From NCBI RefSeq assembly GCF_900111835.1, contig NZ_FOJP01000003.1, positions 202,653 through 266,652 on the forward strand: 64,000 nucleotides of DNA, written 5' to 3'. Positions 46,588 through 55,702 of this stretch are shown in pieces (positions within the stretch are counted from its first letter, which is position 1; the number at the start of each line of letters is the position of its first letter). The notes beneath the pieces are model-generated. The model was not told where the DNA came from. It searched no databases and saw nothing but the letters and a program-made list of their open reading frames with translations. The position numbers were made by a program, and so were the translations under genes. This DNA is from Metapseudomonas otitidis (GTDB lineage: Bacteria; Pseudomonadota; Gammaproteobacteria; Pseudomonadales; Pseudomonadaceae).

Positions 46588-47268
46588 ATGAAAATCCTCA
46601 TGGTGCTGACCTCGCATGACCGCCTGGGCGATACCGGCCAGCCAACCGGCTTCTGGCTGGAAGAGTTCGCCGCGCCCTATTTCGCCTTCCGTGATGCCGG
46701 GGCCGAGGTGGTGCTGGCCTCTCCCCGGGGCGGCCAACCGCCGCTGGATCCGAAGAGCGACGACCCGGCCGCGCAGACCGAAGCCACCCACCGCTTCCGC
46801 AGCGACCCGCAGGCCCAGCAGGCGCTGGCCAACACCCTGCCGCTGGCGGGACTGGTCTCGGCCGACTACGACGCCCTCTTCTACCCCGGCGGCCATGGCC
46901 CGCTTTGGGACCTGGTGGACGATCCCTTCTCCATCCGCCTGATCGAAGACCTGCACAGCGCCGGCAAGCCGGTGGCGGCGGTGTGCCACGCCCCTGCCGT
47001 ACTGAAGAATGCCCGCGCCGCCGATGGCAACCCGCTGGTGCAGGGCTGCGCGGTGACTGGCTTCTCCAACTCCGAAGAAGCGGCGGTGGGCCTCACCGAG
47101 GTGGTGCCCTTCCTGGTGGAGGACATGCTCCGCGACCTCGGCGCCTACTACTCCAAGGTGGCCGACTGGCAACCCCATGTGGTCGCCGACGGCCACCTGA
47201 TCACCGGGCAGAACCCAGCCTCCTCGGAGCCCACCGCCGCTGCGTTGTTGCAGCTGCTCGGGGAGTGA
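46588..47268 (+). CDS. DJ-1/PfpI (Hsp31-like) class I amidotransferase-fold protein
   Basis: A 226-residue protein of the DJ-1/PfpI superfamily. The conserved Cys-His site is VAAVCHAPAVL, preceded by FYPGGHGPLWDL. Length and layout match the type 1 glutamine amidotransferase-domain group near Hsp31 and glyoxalase III. Chaperone, deglycase or hydrolase activity is possible. AAGGAG is upstream of the ATG. Confidence 0.85.
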   Translation: MKILMVLTSHDRLGDTGQPTGFWLEEFAAPYFAFRDAGAEVVLASPRGGQPPLDPKSDDPAAQTEATHRFRSDPQAQQALANTLPLAGLVSADYDALFYPGGHGPLWDLVDDPFSIRLIEDLHSAGKPVAAVCHAPAVLKNARAADGNPLVQGCAVTGFSNSEEAAVGLTEVVPFLVEDMLRDLGAYYSKVADWQPHVVADGHLITGQNPASSEPTAAALLQLLGE

Positions 47269-47319
47269 AGTCACGCCCGGTGAGCTGGCTTCAGCCACCT
47301 CGTCCGGGCGGATCTCAAA

Positions 47320-47650
47320 CACCTCGCGAGCAGAGTTCGCTCCCACAGACCAGCGTGTCTTCGGTCGGGGCGTCGGGTGGATGGCGCTTTTTCCATCCAC
47401 CAATGACGTTCGCCGAGAACCCACATGGTGGACCGATGAAGCGCACTCCACCCTACGTCCTGGCAAGGATCACCTTTGCCGTCATGAGAAATCAGAAGCC
47501 CTATCTGACCTCGCGTCGCCACAGAAAATTGACATGGGATCTCCTGCGGAATGCACGAAGGGACAGGCCGTAGGGTGGGCTTCAGCCCACCACATCCAGG
47601 CGGATCCCAGGCGCTTCGCGAGCAGAGCTCGCTCCCACGGAGTGCGCGAA
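47320..47650. repeat. Cluster of REP-like intergenic palindromes
   Basis: The gap 47269-47667 has no gene. It contains GCGAGCAGAGTTCGCTCCCA, a GTGGACC...CTCCACCCTACG unit, TAGGGTGGGCTTCAGCCCAC and GCGAGCAGAGCTCGCTCCCA. The last two are near-identical to units at 16311-16331 and 47325-47347. Confidence 0.65.
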
Positions 47651-47667
47651 GGGGCGAGCTGTAGGGG

Positions 47668-50202
47668 TCAGAAGAACCGGGTGATGCTGATCTTGGCGTT
47701 GCGCCCCTGGCTATAGGCAGCATCGCCGCTGAGGTTGGCGCGGTAGAAGCGGTTGAAGACGTTGTCCACGGTGAAATTCACCTTGGTGCCCTTCAGGTCG
47801 CCACTCTGGGGTGCCCATTCGGCGAACAGCCGATGGACGTCGTAGCTGTCGTTTTCAAAGTTGTCCCAGACGGTTTCGCCGGAGACGTTGTAGAGGTCGC
47901 CGGGCACACGGTCGGTCTTGCGCACGAACTCGCCCTGCCAGCCGACCTGGGTGGCGATCTCGGGAATCTTCACTCCGACCATGGCCACCCATTTGGGGGC
48001 TGGTACATCACGGGCCCAGACATCAGGCCCCCAGGGATTGCTGTAGGCCCCTTGGTGCTTACCGCTGACCCAGGAGTAGGACAGGCTGCCGAACATCCGC
48101 GAGCTGTCGTAGTAGGCCTCGAACTCCGCGCCCTTGAGGGTCACGCCGTCCAGGTTGCGGTAGTTGGGCAAGGGCAGTAGCGCCGCGCATTTCGCGGAGA
48201 TGCTCCCGCCTTCGATGGCCTGGCGCTCGCAGGCGATGCTGCGCAGCTTGAAGATCTCGTCCTCGATCTTGTGGTGGAACAGCGTCGTACGGACCTGCAG
48301 AGCGTCATTGGCGGCGATCAGGTCACCGAAGCTGAGGACGCTGCCGACCCGCACGCCACGGATGCGCTCGGGGTCCAGGCCACGGCTGGTGCCACCGATG
48401 GTGGTGCTGTTCTGCAGCTCGTACTGCTCGTCGATCACCGGGGCACGCCAGGTCTTGGCGTAGTCGGCGAACAACCCGACGTTGTCGTTCACCCGCCAGA
48501 ACACGGACAGGCGAGGCGACCAGCCGGAATACTCCTGGGCGCTGTAGTCATGCCCGAGGGCGGCGTTGTTGTAGACCGACGCGAGGTTCTCCTTGCCCTG
48601 GTTGCGCACGGCATCGAAGCGCATGGAGGGGGTGATGGTCACGTCGCCGAGGGTGATGGCGTCCTGCACGTAGGCGCTGCGGGTGGTCTGCTCGCCACGG
48701 GGCATGAAGTACGGCTGGAACCAACCGTAGTTGTAGCGCGCGACGTTGTAGGTACTGCCCGGCAGGTACATCAGCACGTCGCGGTTGTGGTGGTGCCAGG
48801 CGAGACCGGTGGTGAGCTCGTGCTCGAGGGCCGCCGTGGAGAATCGGCTGATGTTGCGCAGCTCCACCACCTTGTCCTGGTAGTCGGTGCGGATCCACTT
48901 GCCACCCGAGGTCAGGGAGTAGTTCGCGCCAGCACGGCGTTCATCGGTCTGTTCGGTTTCCGAGTAGGAGGCCTTCAGCTCCAGGTCGATCCAGGGGTTG
49001 TCCAGCGGCTGGTAGGTGTACTTGCCGGCCCAGGTGGTATCCACCACCTCGCGATCGGCGAGATTGCGGCGCATGGCGTTCTCCAGGCCGCCGTAGAGGT
49101 CGACGCTGTACTTGCTGGGCAGGTAGAAGCTCGCGGCGCTGAAGGGGCCGAACTGCTCGGTGACCGAGCGCATGTAGGTCAGGCCGAAGCCGTGCTCCTC
49201 GTTGGGCCGGAAGTTGCCCTTGAGCAGCACGCCGTCCAGCTTCTGGTCGGTGTGCGGGTAGCGCTCCGGGTACTCGTAGCCCGGTTCGATCTGGATGTGG
49301 TCGGCCAGTTTCATGTCGCGGCCGTCGCGGGTGGTGAGGTAGGCCAGGCCGTCTGCACGACCGTCCTCGGTGCGGCCGTAGACCGCGCCGCTGTAGATCT
49401 TCTGCTGGTCGTTGCTGTGGTAGCCGTACTTGAGCATGGCGCCGACGTCACGGCCATCCTCCAGCAGGTCGGGGGCGTCCTTGGTCTCCATGTGGACGGT
49501 GCCGCCGAAACCGCCGTTGCCGGTGAAGACCGAATAAGGTCCCTTCTCCACCTCGATGCGCTTGATCAGCTCCGGCTCGATGAACACGGTGCCCTGCTGG
49601 TAGCGCTCGAAGCCGCTCTTGGAGGCCCCGTCGAGGGTGAAGGGCACGTCCTCGGCATCGCCCAGGCCCCAGATGTTCACGGTCTGGCCGCCGGGCTTGG
49701 CCGATCCGCCCATGGTCACCCCGGGCAGGGTCTGCAGCAGGCTCGGCACGTTGTCCGCCTGCTGCCGCTCGATCTCCTTGCGGGTCAGGGTGGAGCGCCC
49801 GACGCTGCTGGAGTCGACGCTGGTGCCGTTACCCACCACGGTCTGAGCATCCAGTTGGAGGGCGTTGTCGGCACTCGCCTGCTGCACACGACGCCGCACC
49901 ACGAACCCATCCCCCGCTTCCACCAGCTCCAGCCCCGTCCCCGAGAGCAACCGCTCCAGGGCCAGACGCGGGCTGTAGCGCCCCTTCAACGCCGGCGCAC
50001 GTACATCGCGCAGCTGGGCTTCATCGAACAGCACCTGCAGTTGCCCCTGCTGGGCAAGGCTGGTCAGGGCGCTAGCCATGGGTTGGGCCGGCAGGTCGAA
50101 GTCGTGGTCCTGGGCCAGTGCCGAGGCGCTGGCCAGCCAGGTCGCCAGGGCGCTACCGGCAACGAGCCGGCGCAGGACGAAGCGGGTGGTACGGGTGTTC
50201 AT
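47668..50202 (-). CDS. TonB-dependent outer-membrane receptor with STN domain
   Basis: An 844-residue receptor. Signal peptide (cleavage near ALAQ), STN signalling domain (about residues 33-105, with FDLPAQPMASALTSLAQQ), plug domain (LLQTLPGVTMGGSAKPGG) and a 22-strand barrel ending in Phe. The STN domain allows signalling to FecR, encoded upstream. Siderophore or haem uptake is expected; the ligand cannot be named. Start chosen at MNTRTTRF, which has GGAG upstream. Confidence 0.9.
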   Translation of the reverse strand: MNTRTTRFVLRRLVAGSALATWLASASALAQDHDFDLPAQPMASALTSLAQQGQLQVLFDEAQLRDVRAPALKGRYSPRLALERLLSGTGLELVEAGDGFVVRRRVQQASADNALQLDAQTVVGNGTSVDSSSVGRSTLTRKEIERQQADNVPSLLQTLPGVTMGGSAKPGGQTVNIWGLGDAEDVPFTLDGASKSGFERYQQGTVFIEPELIKRIEVEKGPYSVFTGNGGFGGTVHMETKDAPDLLEDGRDVGAMLKYGYHSNDQQKIYSGAVYGRTEDGRADGLAYLTTRDGRDMKLADHIQIEPGYEYPERYPHTDQKLDGVLLKGNFRPNEEHGFGLTYMRSVTEQFGPFSAASFYLPSKYSVDLYGGLENAMRRNLADREVVDTTWAGKYTYQPLDNPWIDLELKASYSETEQTDERRAGANYSLTSGGKWIRTDYQDKVVELRNISRFSTAALEHELTTGLAWHHHNRDVLMYLPGSTYNVARYNYGWFQPYFMPRGEQTTRSAYVQDAITLGDVTITPSMRFDAVRNQGKENLASVYNNAALGHDYSAQEYSGWSPRLSVFWRVNDNVGLFADYAKTWRAPVIDEQYELQNSTTIGGTSRGLDPERIRGVRVGSVLSFGDLIAANDALQVRTTLFHHKIEDEIFKLRSIACERQAIEGGSISAKCAALLPLPNYRNLDGVTLKGAEFEAYYDSSRMFGSLSYSWVSGKHQGAYSNPWGPDVWARDVPAPKWVAMVGVKIPEIATQVGWQGEFVRKTDRVPGDLYNVSGETVWDNFENDSYDVHRLFAEWAPQSGDLKGTKVNFTVDNVFNRFYRANLSGDAAYSQGRNAKISITRFF

Positions 50203-50330
50203 GCAGGTCTCCCCTTGTGCTGCAGGACCGCCACGGCAGCTGGCGGTTACCGGGAGGAAGACGCACAGACGAGAAAAACCCACATATGCGAATGAAAAAT
50301 ATTTTTATTTGTAGCGAATCAGCCAGGCCT

Positions 50331-51290
50331 TTAGCGCGGATGGATCAACGCCCGCCCATCCGCCAGGTGCTCGACCTGGACCGGCAGCAGCTGCGGCAAG
50401 GCAGCGAGGAAGGCATCCGGGTTGGCGAGGTTGAGGCTGCCGGAGACACGCCGCTGGGCCAGTCTCGGGTCCGCCAGGTCCACCGGGGCCGGGCGATAGC
50501 GCGACACTTCGTCGAGCAGCTGCGCCAGGGGGCGGTCCCGGAAGACCAGTTGCCCTCGACGCCAGCTGGCGATCTCCTCGGGCCGGCGGTGGCCTTGTTC
50601 GAGGGTGGCGGTGCGGTAGTCGTAGTCGAGGCTGTCCCCTGTCAGCAGTTCCAGCGGCTGCGCCGTTCCTGAATGCGGCTCGACGGCCACGTGACCACTC
50701 TCCACTGCCACATCGAGCCGCTGCTCGCCGCGTCTCACGCTAAAGCGGGTGCCCAGTACCCGCACCCGTCCGTCTCCGGCGGTGACATCGAAGGGACGGG
50801 ACTCATCACGGGCAACGGCGAAGAAGGCTTCGCCTTCCAGCAGGTCCACCTCCCGGTGGTCGTCATACAGGCGAACGCGCAGGCGCGTGGCACGGTTGAG
50901 GTCGATGCGGGTGCCGTCGGCCAGGGTCACCTGCTGCGTGGCGCTAAGGGGGCTGGCGAAGGTCTCGTCGACCTCGGGCCCACCCCGGGAAACCAACACC
51001 AGGGCGCAGGCCACCAGCAAGGACGCAGCGGCAGCCAGGGGCAGGCGCCAGCGCCGTGGGCGCAGGGGCACCAACGGTGCTGACAGACTCGGACGCGGTA
51101 CGCGATCGAGTTCTGCCCAGATCTGCTGCATCTCGGAAAAGGCGCGGGCATGCGCAGGGCTGGCGGCCAGCCAGGCCTGCAACTCGGCTTCGTCCTGCGT
51201 GCTGAACTGGCTACCGGAGCGCCGCGCCTGCCAGGTCGCGGCCTGCTCGTCGATCGAGGGGCGTGCTTCCATCCACGTGTTCTCATTCAT
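50331..51290 (-). CDS. fecR: FecR-family anti-sigma regulator
   Basis: A 319-residue FecR protein. The N-terminal cytoplasmic part has ATWQARRSGSQFSTQDEAEL (DUF4880-type), a membrane span is at about residues 78-98 (LAAAASLLVACALVLVS), and the periplasmic FecR domain begins VTLADGTRIDLNRATRLRV. It passes the receptor signal to the sigma factor. It overlaps the sigma gene by 4 bp. The receptor follows downstream. Confidence 0.9.
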   Translation of the reverse strand: MNENTWMEARPSIDEQAATWQARRSGSQFSTQDEAELQAWLAASPAHARAFSEMQQIWAELDRVPRPSLSAPLVPLRPRRWRLPLAAAASLLVACALVLVSRGGPEVDETFASPLSATQQVTLADGTRIDLNRATRLRVRLYDDHREVDLLEGEAFFAVARDESRPFDVTAGDGRVRVLGTRFSVRRGEQRLDVAVESGHVAVEPHSGTAQPLELLTGDSLDYDYRTATLEQGHRRPEEIASWRRGQLVFRDRPLAQLLDEVSRYRPAPVDLADPRLAQRRVSGSLNLANPDAFLAALPQLLPVQVEHLADGRALIHPR

Positions 51291-51820
51291 GGCACGTCCT
51301 CCTGTCCCGCATCGAGCAGGCGCTGCCTGCAATGCAGGAGGGCACAGGCGACGTGCTTCTCCACCATGCTGAGGGAAATCCCCATGCGCTCGGCGACTTC
51401 GGCCTGGGAAAGCCCGTCGAACTTGTGCAGGACGAAGGCCTCCCGCCGGCGCGGCGGCAGATCATCCAGCGCCCGGGCCAGGTGATGCAAGCGCTGGTGT
51501 TGCTCGGCCTTGTCCTGGGGGCCTGGGGCGGCATGCTCGAACAGCGCCTCATCGTGCCCGACCGGGGCCGGCTCCGTCCCTCCCCTCACCTGCTGGCGTC
51601 GCCAGTGGTCGCGCAGGAGGTTGCGAGCGATCTGGAACAGGAAGGCGCGGGGCTGCGCCACACGGGCGCGATCGCGGGAGCCCAGCCACTGGGCGAAGGC
51701 GTCCTGGGCGAGATCGGCCGCATCGGCCTGGCTGCCCAGGCGCTTGCCGAGGAACTTCAGCAGTTCGGCATGGAAGGCCCGGTAGGCGCCCGAGACGGTG
51801 CCACGGAACTGCTCATCCAT
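51287..51820 (-). CDS. fecI: ECF sigma factor, FecI type
   Basis: A 177-residue sigma-70-type ECF factor. Region 2 has DAADLAQDAFAQWL and FLFQIARNLLRDHWRR; region 4 has LPPRRREAFVLHKFDGLSQ and EVAERMGISLSMVEKHV. It should transcribe the TonB receptor. A Fur box lies about 100 bp upstream. A GTG start 15 bp further upstream is possible. Specific target naming is by analogy to FecI. Confidence 0.9.
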   Translation of the reverse strand: MDEQFRGTVSGAYRAFHAELLKFLGKRLGSQADAADLAQDAFAQWLGSRDRARVAQPRAFLFQIARNLLRDHWRRQQVRGGTEPAPVGHDEALFEHAAPGPQDKAEQHQRLHHLARALDDLPPRRREAFVLHKFDGLSQAEVAERMGISLSMVEKHVACALLHCRQRLLDAGQEDVP

Positions 51821-51915
51821 GGCGGGCTTTCCCACCGGCCAGACCTGACTTCACGACACCCCCGACTGCAGGTGCTTCCCGCCTGCTCAAGGCTGACAGA
51901 TAACGGAAAGCAACA

Positions 51916-51935
51916 AATGAGAATGCATATCATTA
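51916..51935 (-). promoter_or_regulatory. Fur box upstream of the FecI-type sigma gene
   Basis: The 19-bp core ATGAGAATGCATATCATTA (51917-51935) fits the Fur consensus GATAATGATAATCATTATC in the conserved GAGAAT/ATCATT arms. It is the only such site found upstream of this operon and implies iron repression. Confidence 0.75.
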
Positions 51936-51982
51936 GATGTCAGACTGTTCCCGGCGTCAAGATCAGCCCCCCCCCGAAACGA

Positions 51983-52008
51983 AAAACCGCGGCCGAGGCC
52001 GCGGTTTT
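51983..52008 (-). terminator. Intrinsic terminator of the MMPL exporter gene
   Basis: Perfect 12-bp arms AAAACCGCGGCC and GGCCGCGGTTTT lie just after the MMPL stop, with T residues on the minus-strand 3' side. Confidence 0.85.
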
Positions 52009-52021
52009 CGAAGAGCACCGA

Positions 52022-54397
52022 TCAGTGCGCGAGGAGTGAGCCCCCGGTCTTGCCGGCGAGCTTCTCGGGCTTGATCAGGAAGCGGGCCAAGGCCGGCAGC
52101 AGCCAGAGCGCGCCGAACATGTTGACGATGAACATGAAGGTCAGCATCAGGCCCATGTCGGCCTGGAACTTGATCGCCGAGAACATCCAGGTTGCCACGC
52201 CGATGGCCAGGCACAGGCCGGTGAAGAGCACGGCTTTGCCGGTGGACTTCAGCGTCTGGTAGTAGGCCTCCTGCAGGGTCAGGCCGGCGCGCAGGAAGCT
52301 TTCCAGGCGGCTGTAGATGTAGATGCCGTAGTCGACACCGATACCCACGCCCAGTGCCACCACGGGCAGCGTCGCCACTTTCACGCCGATGCCGAGGAAG
52401 GCCATCAGGGCATTGCCCAGCACCGAGGTGAGGATCAGCGGGATGACGATGCAGATGGTCGCCGGGATCGAGCGGAAGGTGATCAGGCACATGGCCGCGA
52501 CGCAGATGTACACCAGGATCAGGATGGTCAGCTCGGTCTGGGCGATCACCTCGTTGGTGGCCGCTTCGATACCGGCGTTACCGGCGGCGAGCAGGAACTC
52601 CAGCCCGTCCTTGTTGTGCTCCTGGGCGAAGCCCTGGACCGCCTTGACCGCGCGCTGCAGGGTCTCGGCCTTGTGGTCGTTGAGGAACACCAGCACCGGT
52701 GCGAGGGAGCAGTCGGTGTTGTACAGGCCGTCGGCGCGGCTGATGGAGTTGTTCAGCACGTCCTGGTTGCGGGAGAGGGTTTCCCACTTCAGGTTGCCTT
52801 CGTTCATCCCTTTGATCACCTGCTTGGAGACGGTGACCATGGAGATGGCGGACTGCACGCCCTGGGTGTTCTCCATCGTCCACATCAGCTCGTCGATGGG
52901 GGCCAGCGCCTCGTGGGTGGAGCACCCTTCAGGCTTGGTCTTGACCATCACCACGAGCACGTCGGAGCTGGTGGAGTAGTTGCTGATGATGAAGTTGTTG
53001 TCCTTGTTGTAGCGCGAGTCCGGACGCAGCTCCGGCGCGCCCTGGTCGAGGTCGCCGATCTTCAGGTGCTTGCCGTACCAGAGGCCGCCGCCGAAGGCCA
53101 TGATGGCGATGACCACGGAGATGGGCGCCACGGTGGGGTGCGCGAAGTTGGACAGCAGGCGCCAGAACGGGTGCTCGCGGGTCGCGTCCTTCTTGCTGCG
53201 GTCGATGGCCTTCTTGCTGATGCCGACATAGGAGATGGCGACCGGCAGCAGGATCAGGTTGGTGAAGACGATCACCGCCACGCCGATGGAAGCGCCGATG
53301 GCCAGCTCGCGGATCACGCCGATGTCGATGATCAGCAGGGTGATGAAGCCCACGGCGTCAGCCAGGATGGCGATCATCCCCGGCAGGAACAGCTGGCGGA
53401 AGGTGCGCCGGGCCGCGGTCAGGGCGTTGTCGGCGTCGCTGGATTGCAGGGCGATGCCGTTGATCTTCTGCACGCCGTGGGAGATGCCGATGGCGAAGAT
53501 CAGGAATGGCACCAGCATGGAGTACGGGTCGAGTCCGAAGCCCACCGAGTGCATCAGGCCCAGTTGCCAGATCACCGCCACCAGGGTGGTGGAGAGCACG
53601 GCGATGGTGCTGCGGATACACCAGGTGAACCAGTAGAGCAGCACCAGGGTGGTGAGGAAGGCGATGCCGAAGAAGGCCACGACCATGATCAGGCCGTCGA
53701 TCAGGTCGCCGACCTTCTTGGCGAAGCCGACGATGTGCACCTGGACGTTCGGGTTCTGGGCCTGGTACTTGTCGCGGATCTTCTCTTCCAGCTCATGGGA
53801 GAACTGACGGTAGTCGAGCTTCAGCAGCTTGCCCTGGTCGTTCGGGTCCGGGTAGGACTCGAGCAGCGGCACGTCGATGATGCTGGACTTGAAGTTGTTG
53901 GCCACCAGGCGGCCGATCTGGCCGGACTTGAGCACGTTGTTGCGCAGCTCTTCCAGGCTGTCGGCGGAACCGTCATAGGTCTGCGGGATGACCTCGCCGC
54001 CGGCGAAGCCTTCCTCGGTCACTTCGGTCCAGCGAACGCTGGGGCTCCACAGGGACTTCAGACCGGAACGGTCGACGCCGGGAATGTAGAAGACCTCATC
54101 ATGGATCTGGCGCAGGGTCTCCATGTAGTCCTTGCTGAAGATGTCCCCGTCCTTGGCTTCCACCGAGATGCGCACGGTGTTACCCAGGTTCGCCAGGTCG
54201 TTGCGGTGCTCCATCATCTTCTGGATGAAGGGGTGGTGCAGCGGAATCATCTTCTCGAAGCTGGTGGACGGGCGCACCTGGGTGGCCTGCCAGAAGAGGA
54301 AGATGCTGACCAGCAGGCAGATGACGATCACCGCCGGCCGGTTATTGAAGATCAGGCGCTCCAGGAAGGTCGCCTTGTCCTGGTGATGGTTACTCAT
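52022..54397 (-). CDS. MMPL/RND-superfamily exporter (HAE3-like)
   Basis: A 791-residue RND-type transporter with about 12 membrane spans in two halves, each with a large periplasmic loop (about residues 40-220 and 430-600). LLSVFLFWQAT-like first span, GIGVDYGIYIYSRLESF and FIVNMFGALWLLPALARF near the end are MMPL features. It probably moves lipids or hydrophobic compounds. It follows the YCF48-like gene by 18 bp, and DUF1329 and DUF1302 genes lie upstream; this set recurs together in gamma-proteobacteria. Confidence 0.9.
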   Translation of the reverse strand: MSNHHQDKATFLERLIFNNRPAVIVICLLVSIFLFWQATQVRPSTSFEKMIPLHHPFIQKMMEHRNDLANLGNTVRISVEAKDGDIFSKDYMETLRQIHDEVFYIPGVDRSGLKSLWSPSVRWTEVTEEGFAGGEVIPQTYDGSADSLEELRNNVLKSGQIGRLVANNFKSSIIDVPLLESYPDPNDQGKLLKLDYRQFSHELEEKIRDKYQAQNPNVQVHIVGFAKKVGDLIDGLIMVVAFFGIAFLTTLVLLYWFTWCIRSTIAVLSTTLVAVIWQLGLMHSVGFGLDPYSMLVPFLIFAIGISHGVQKINGIALQSSDADNALTAARRTFRQLFLPGMIAILADAVGFITLLIIDIGVIRELAIGASIGVAVIVFTNLILLPVAISYVGISKKAIDRSKKDATREHPFWRLLSNFAHPTVAPISVVIAIMAFGGGLWYGKHLKIGDLDQGAPELRPDSRYNKDNNFIISNYSTSSDVLVVMVKTKPEGCSTHEALAPIDELMWTMENTQGVQSAISMVTVSKQVIKGMNEGNLKWETLSRNQDVLNNSISRADGLYNTDCSLAPVLVFLNDHKAETLQRAVKAVQGFAQEHNKDGLEFLLAAGNAGIEAATNEVIAQTELTILILVYICVAAMCLITFRSIPATICIVIPLILTSVLGNALMAFLGIGVKVATLPVVALGVGIGVDYGIYIYSRLESFLRAGLTLQEAYYQTLKSTGKAVLFTGLCLAIGVATWMFSAIKFQADMGLMLTFMFIVNMFGALWLLPALARFLIKPEKLAGKTGGSLLAH

Positions 54398-54415
54398 CGA
54401 AACTCCCCCACCTTG

Positions 54416-55501
54416 TTATTGTTGGCCCAGCTCGGCGCCAGTCGGCGAGGCGACACGCGCCCCACCCTGTCCCACCAGGATCAGGTTGCCCTTGCTGTCG
54501 ACCGTGGCACTGGCCAGCGACAGACGATCGGCGCGGTTGACCACGCTGAAGGTGCGACCGGCATCGGTGCTCTTCAGGACGCTGCCGCCATGACCGACCA
54601 CCAGCAGGGTGCCGTCGTCGAGCAGGGTGCCGCCGGAAAGACCGAACTCCAGGGTGCCGCCACGGGCGTTCTTGAGCGGGATGGTTTCCCAGGTCGTGCC
54701 GAAATCGGCGGAGCGGAACAGGTGGCCACGCAGGCCGTAGGCGATCACGACGCCGGGCTCTGCGGTACCGGACACGCCGAACAGCGAGCCCTCGTAGGGC
54801 CCTTCGAGGCGTTCCCAGGTCTGGCCCCAGTCGGGGGAGCGGAACATGCTGCCCATCTCGCCGACGATGAACAGGCCGGAGTCCTTCACCGCCGCGATGG
54901 CATTGATGTGGTACTGGTCTTCGTTGTCGAGGCGGTCGCTGACGTCTTCCCAGTTCTTGCCACCGTCCTCGGTGGCCAGCAGGGCGCCGTAGGAGCCAAC
55001 GGCGAAGCCGGTGCTGGCGTCCTTGAACCAGACGTCCAGGAGCGGGGCTTCACGCTGCAGGTCTTCGAACTGGAGTGTCCAGGTCGCCCCGCCATCCTCA
55101 CTGGCGAGAATCTGCGCGTCGTGGCCGACGGCCCAGCCCTTCTTGTCATCGACGAAGTAGACGGCGGTCAGCATCTGCCGGGTCGGCACCTTGGCCTGGG
55201 TCCAGCTCGTGCCGTCGTCGTCGGAATAGAGAATATGGCCACGATCCCCCACGGCAACCAGGCGCTTGCCGGCGTGGGCGACGTCCAGCAGCAGGCTGGT
55301 GATGGCCTTGGGTGATTCGATGGAGTAGACCGGTGCTGCCTCGGCGGCATGCACGGTGGGCACCATGGCGGAAGTCAGGATGGACAGCACACTGAACAGC
55401 GAGAGCGCTTTGGCCAGCGGCGAGTGGAAGCGGAACGCCGGCTGGGCGGAATGACGCGCGCCACGACCGGACTGGGTGCGCCGCATGACGGGCTCACTCA
55501 T
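54416..55501 (-). CDS. YCF48/BNR-repeat exported protein
   Basis: A 361-residue protein with signal or anchor (LSLFSVLSILTSAMVPTVHA) and a seven-bladed propeller of YCF48/BNR repeats (for example SDDDGTSWTQAKVP, SEDGGATWTLQF, TEDGGKNWEDVS, SADFGTTWETI). It is related to the photosystem II assembly factor fold but here is a periplasmic partner of the MMPL exporter just downstream. GGGGGAAAGG is upstream. Confidence 0.85.
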   Translation of the reverse strand: MSEPVMRRTQSGRGARHSAQPAFRFHSPLAKALSLFSVLSILTSAMVPTVHAAEAAPVYSIESPKAITSLLLDVAHAGKRLVAVGDRGHILYSDDDGTSWTQAKVPTRQMLTAVYFVDDKKGWAVGHDAQILASEDGGATWTLQFEDLQREAPLLDVWFKDASTGFAVGSYGALLATEDGGKNWEDVSDRLDNEDQYHINAIAAVKDSGLFIVGEMGSMFRSPDWGQTWERLEGPYEGSLFGVSGTAEPGVVIAYGLRGHLFRSADFGTTWETIPLKNARGGTLEFGLSGGTLLDDGTLLVVGHGGSVLKSTDAGRTFSVVNRADRLSLASATVDSKGNLILVGQGGARVASPTGAELGQQ

Positions 55502-55654
55502 ACACCTTTCCCCCTTATTGTTATAGGTGGTCCTGCCCCTCAGGCAGGCGACTAATGCTATCCAGCTTTGGAAAGCGCTGACAATCGGCGGGACGTTATG
55601 TTTTGTTAAGCCAAACCCGCGTGATTGAGCCCTTATCAGGGCCTCTGATGAATG

Positions 55655-55686
55655 AAAAAGGCCGCTACCAGAGTAGCGGCCTTTTT
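55655..55686. terminator. Bidirectional intrinsic terminator after the DUF1329 gene
   Basis: Perfect 14-bp arms AAAAAGGCCGCTAC and GTAGCGGCCTTTTT with a 4-nt loop. It follows the DUF1329 stop on the minus strand, so the YCF48-MMPL pair is likely to have its own promoter in 55502-55650. Confidence 0.9.
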
Positions 55687-55702
55687 CTGTCCTGCGAATC
55701 GA

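Noticed and set aside
50203-50330. A Fur box directly before the TonB receptor
   Set aside because: The AT-rich run near 50290-50312 is mostly A/T repeats and lacks the Fur arm pattern; the good site is before the sigma gene.
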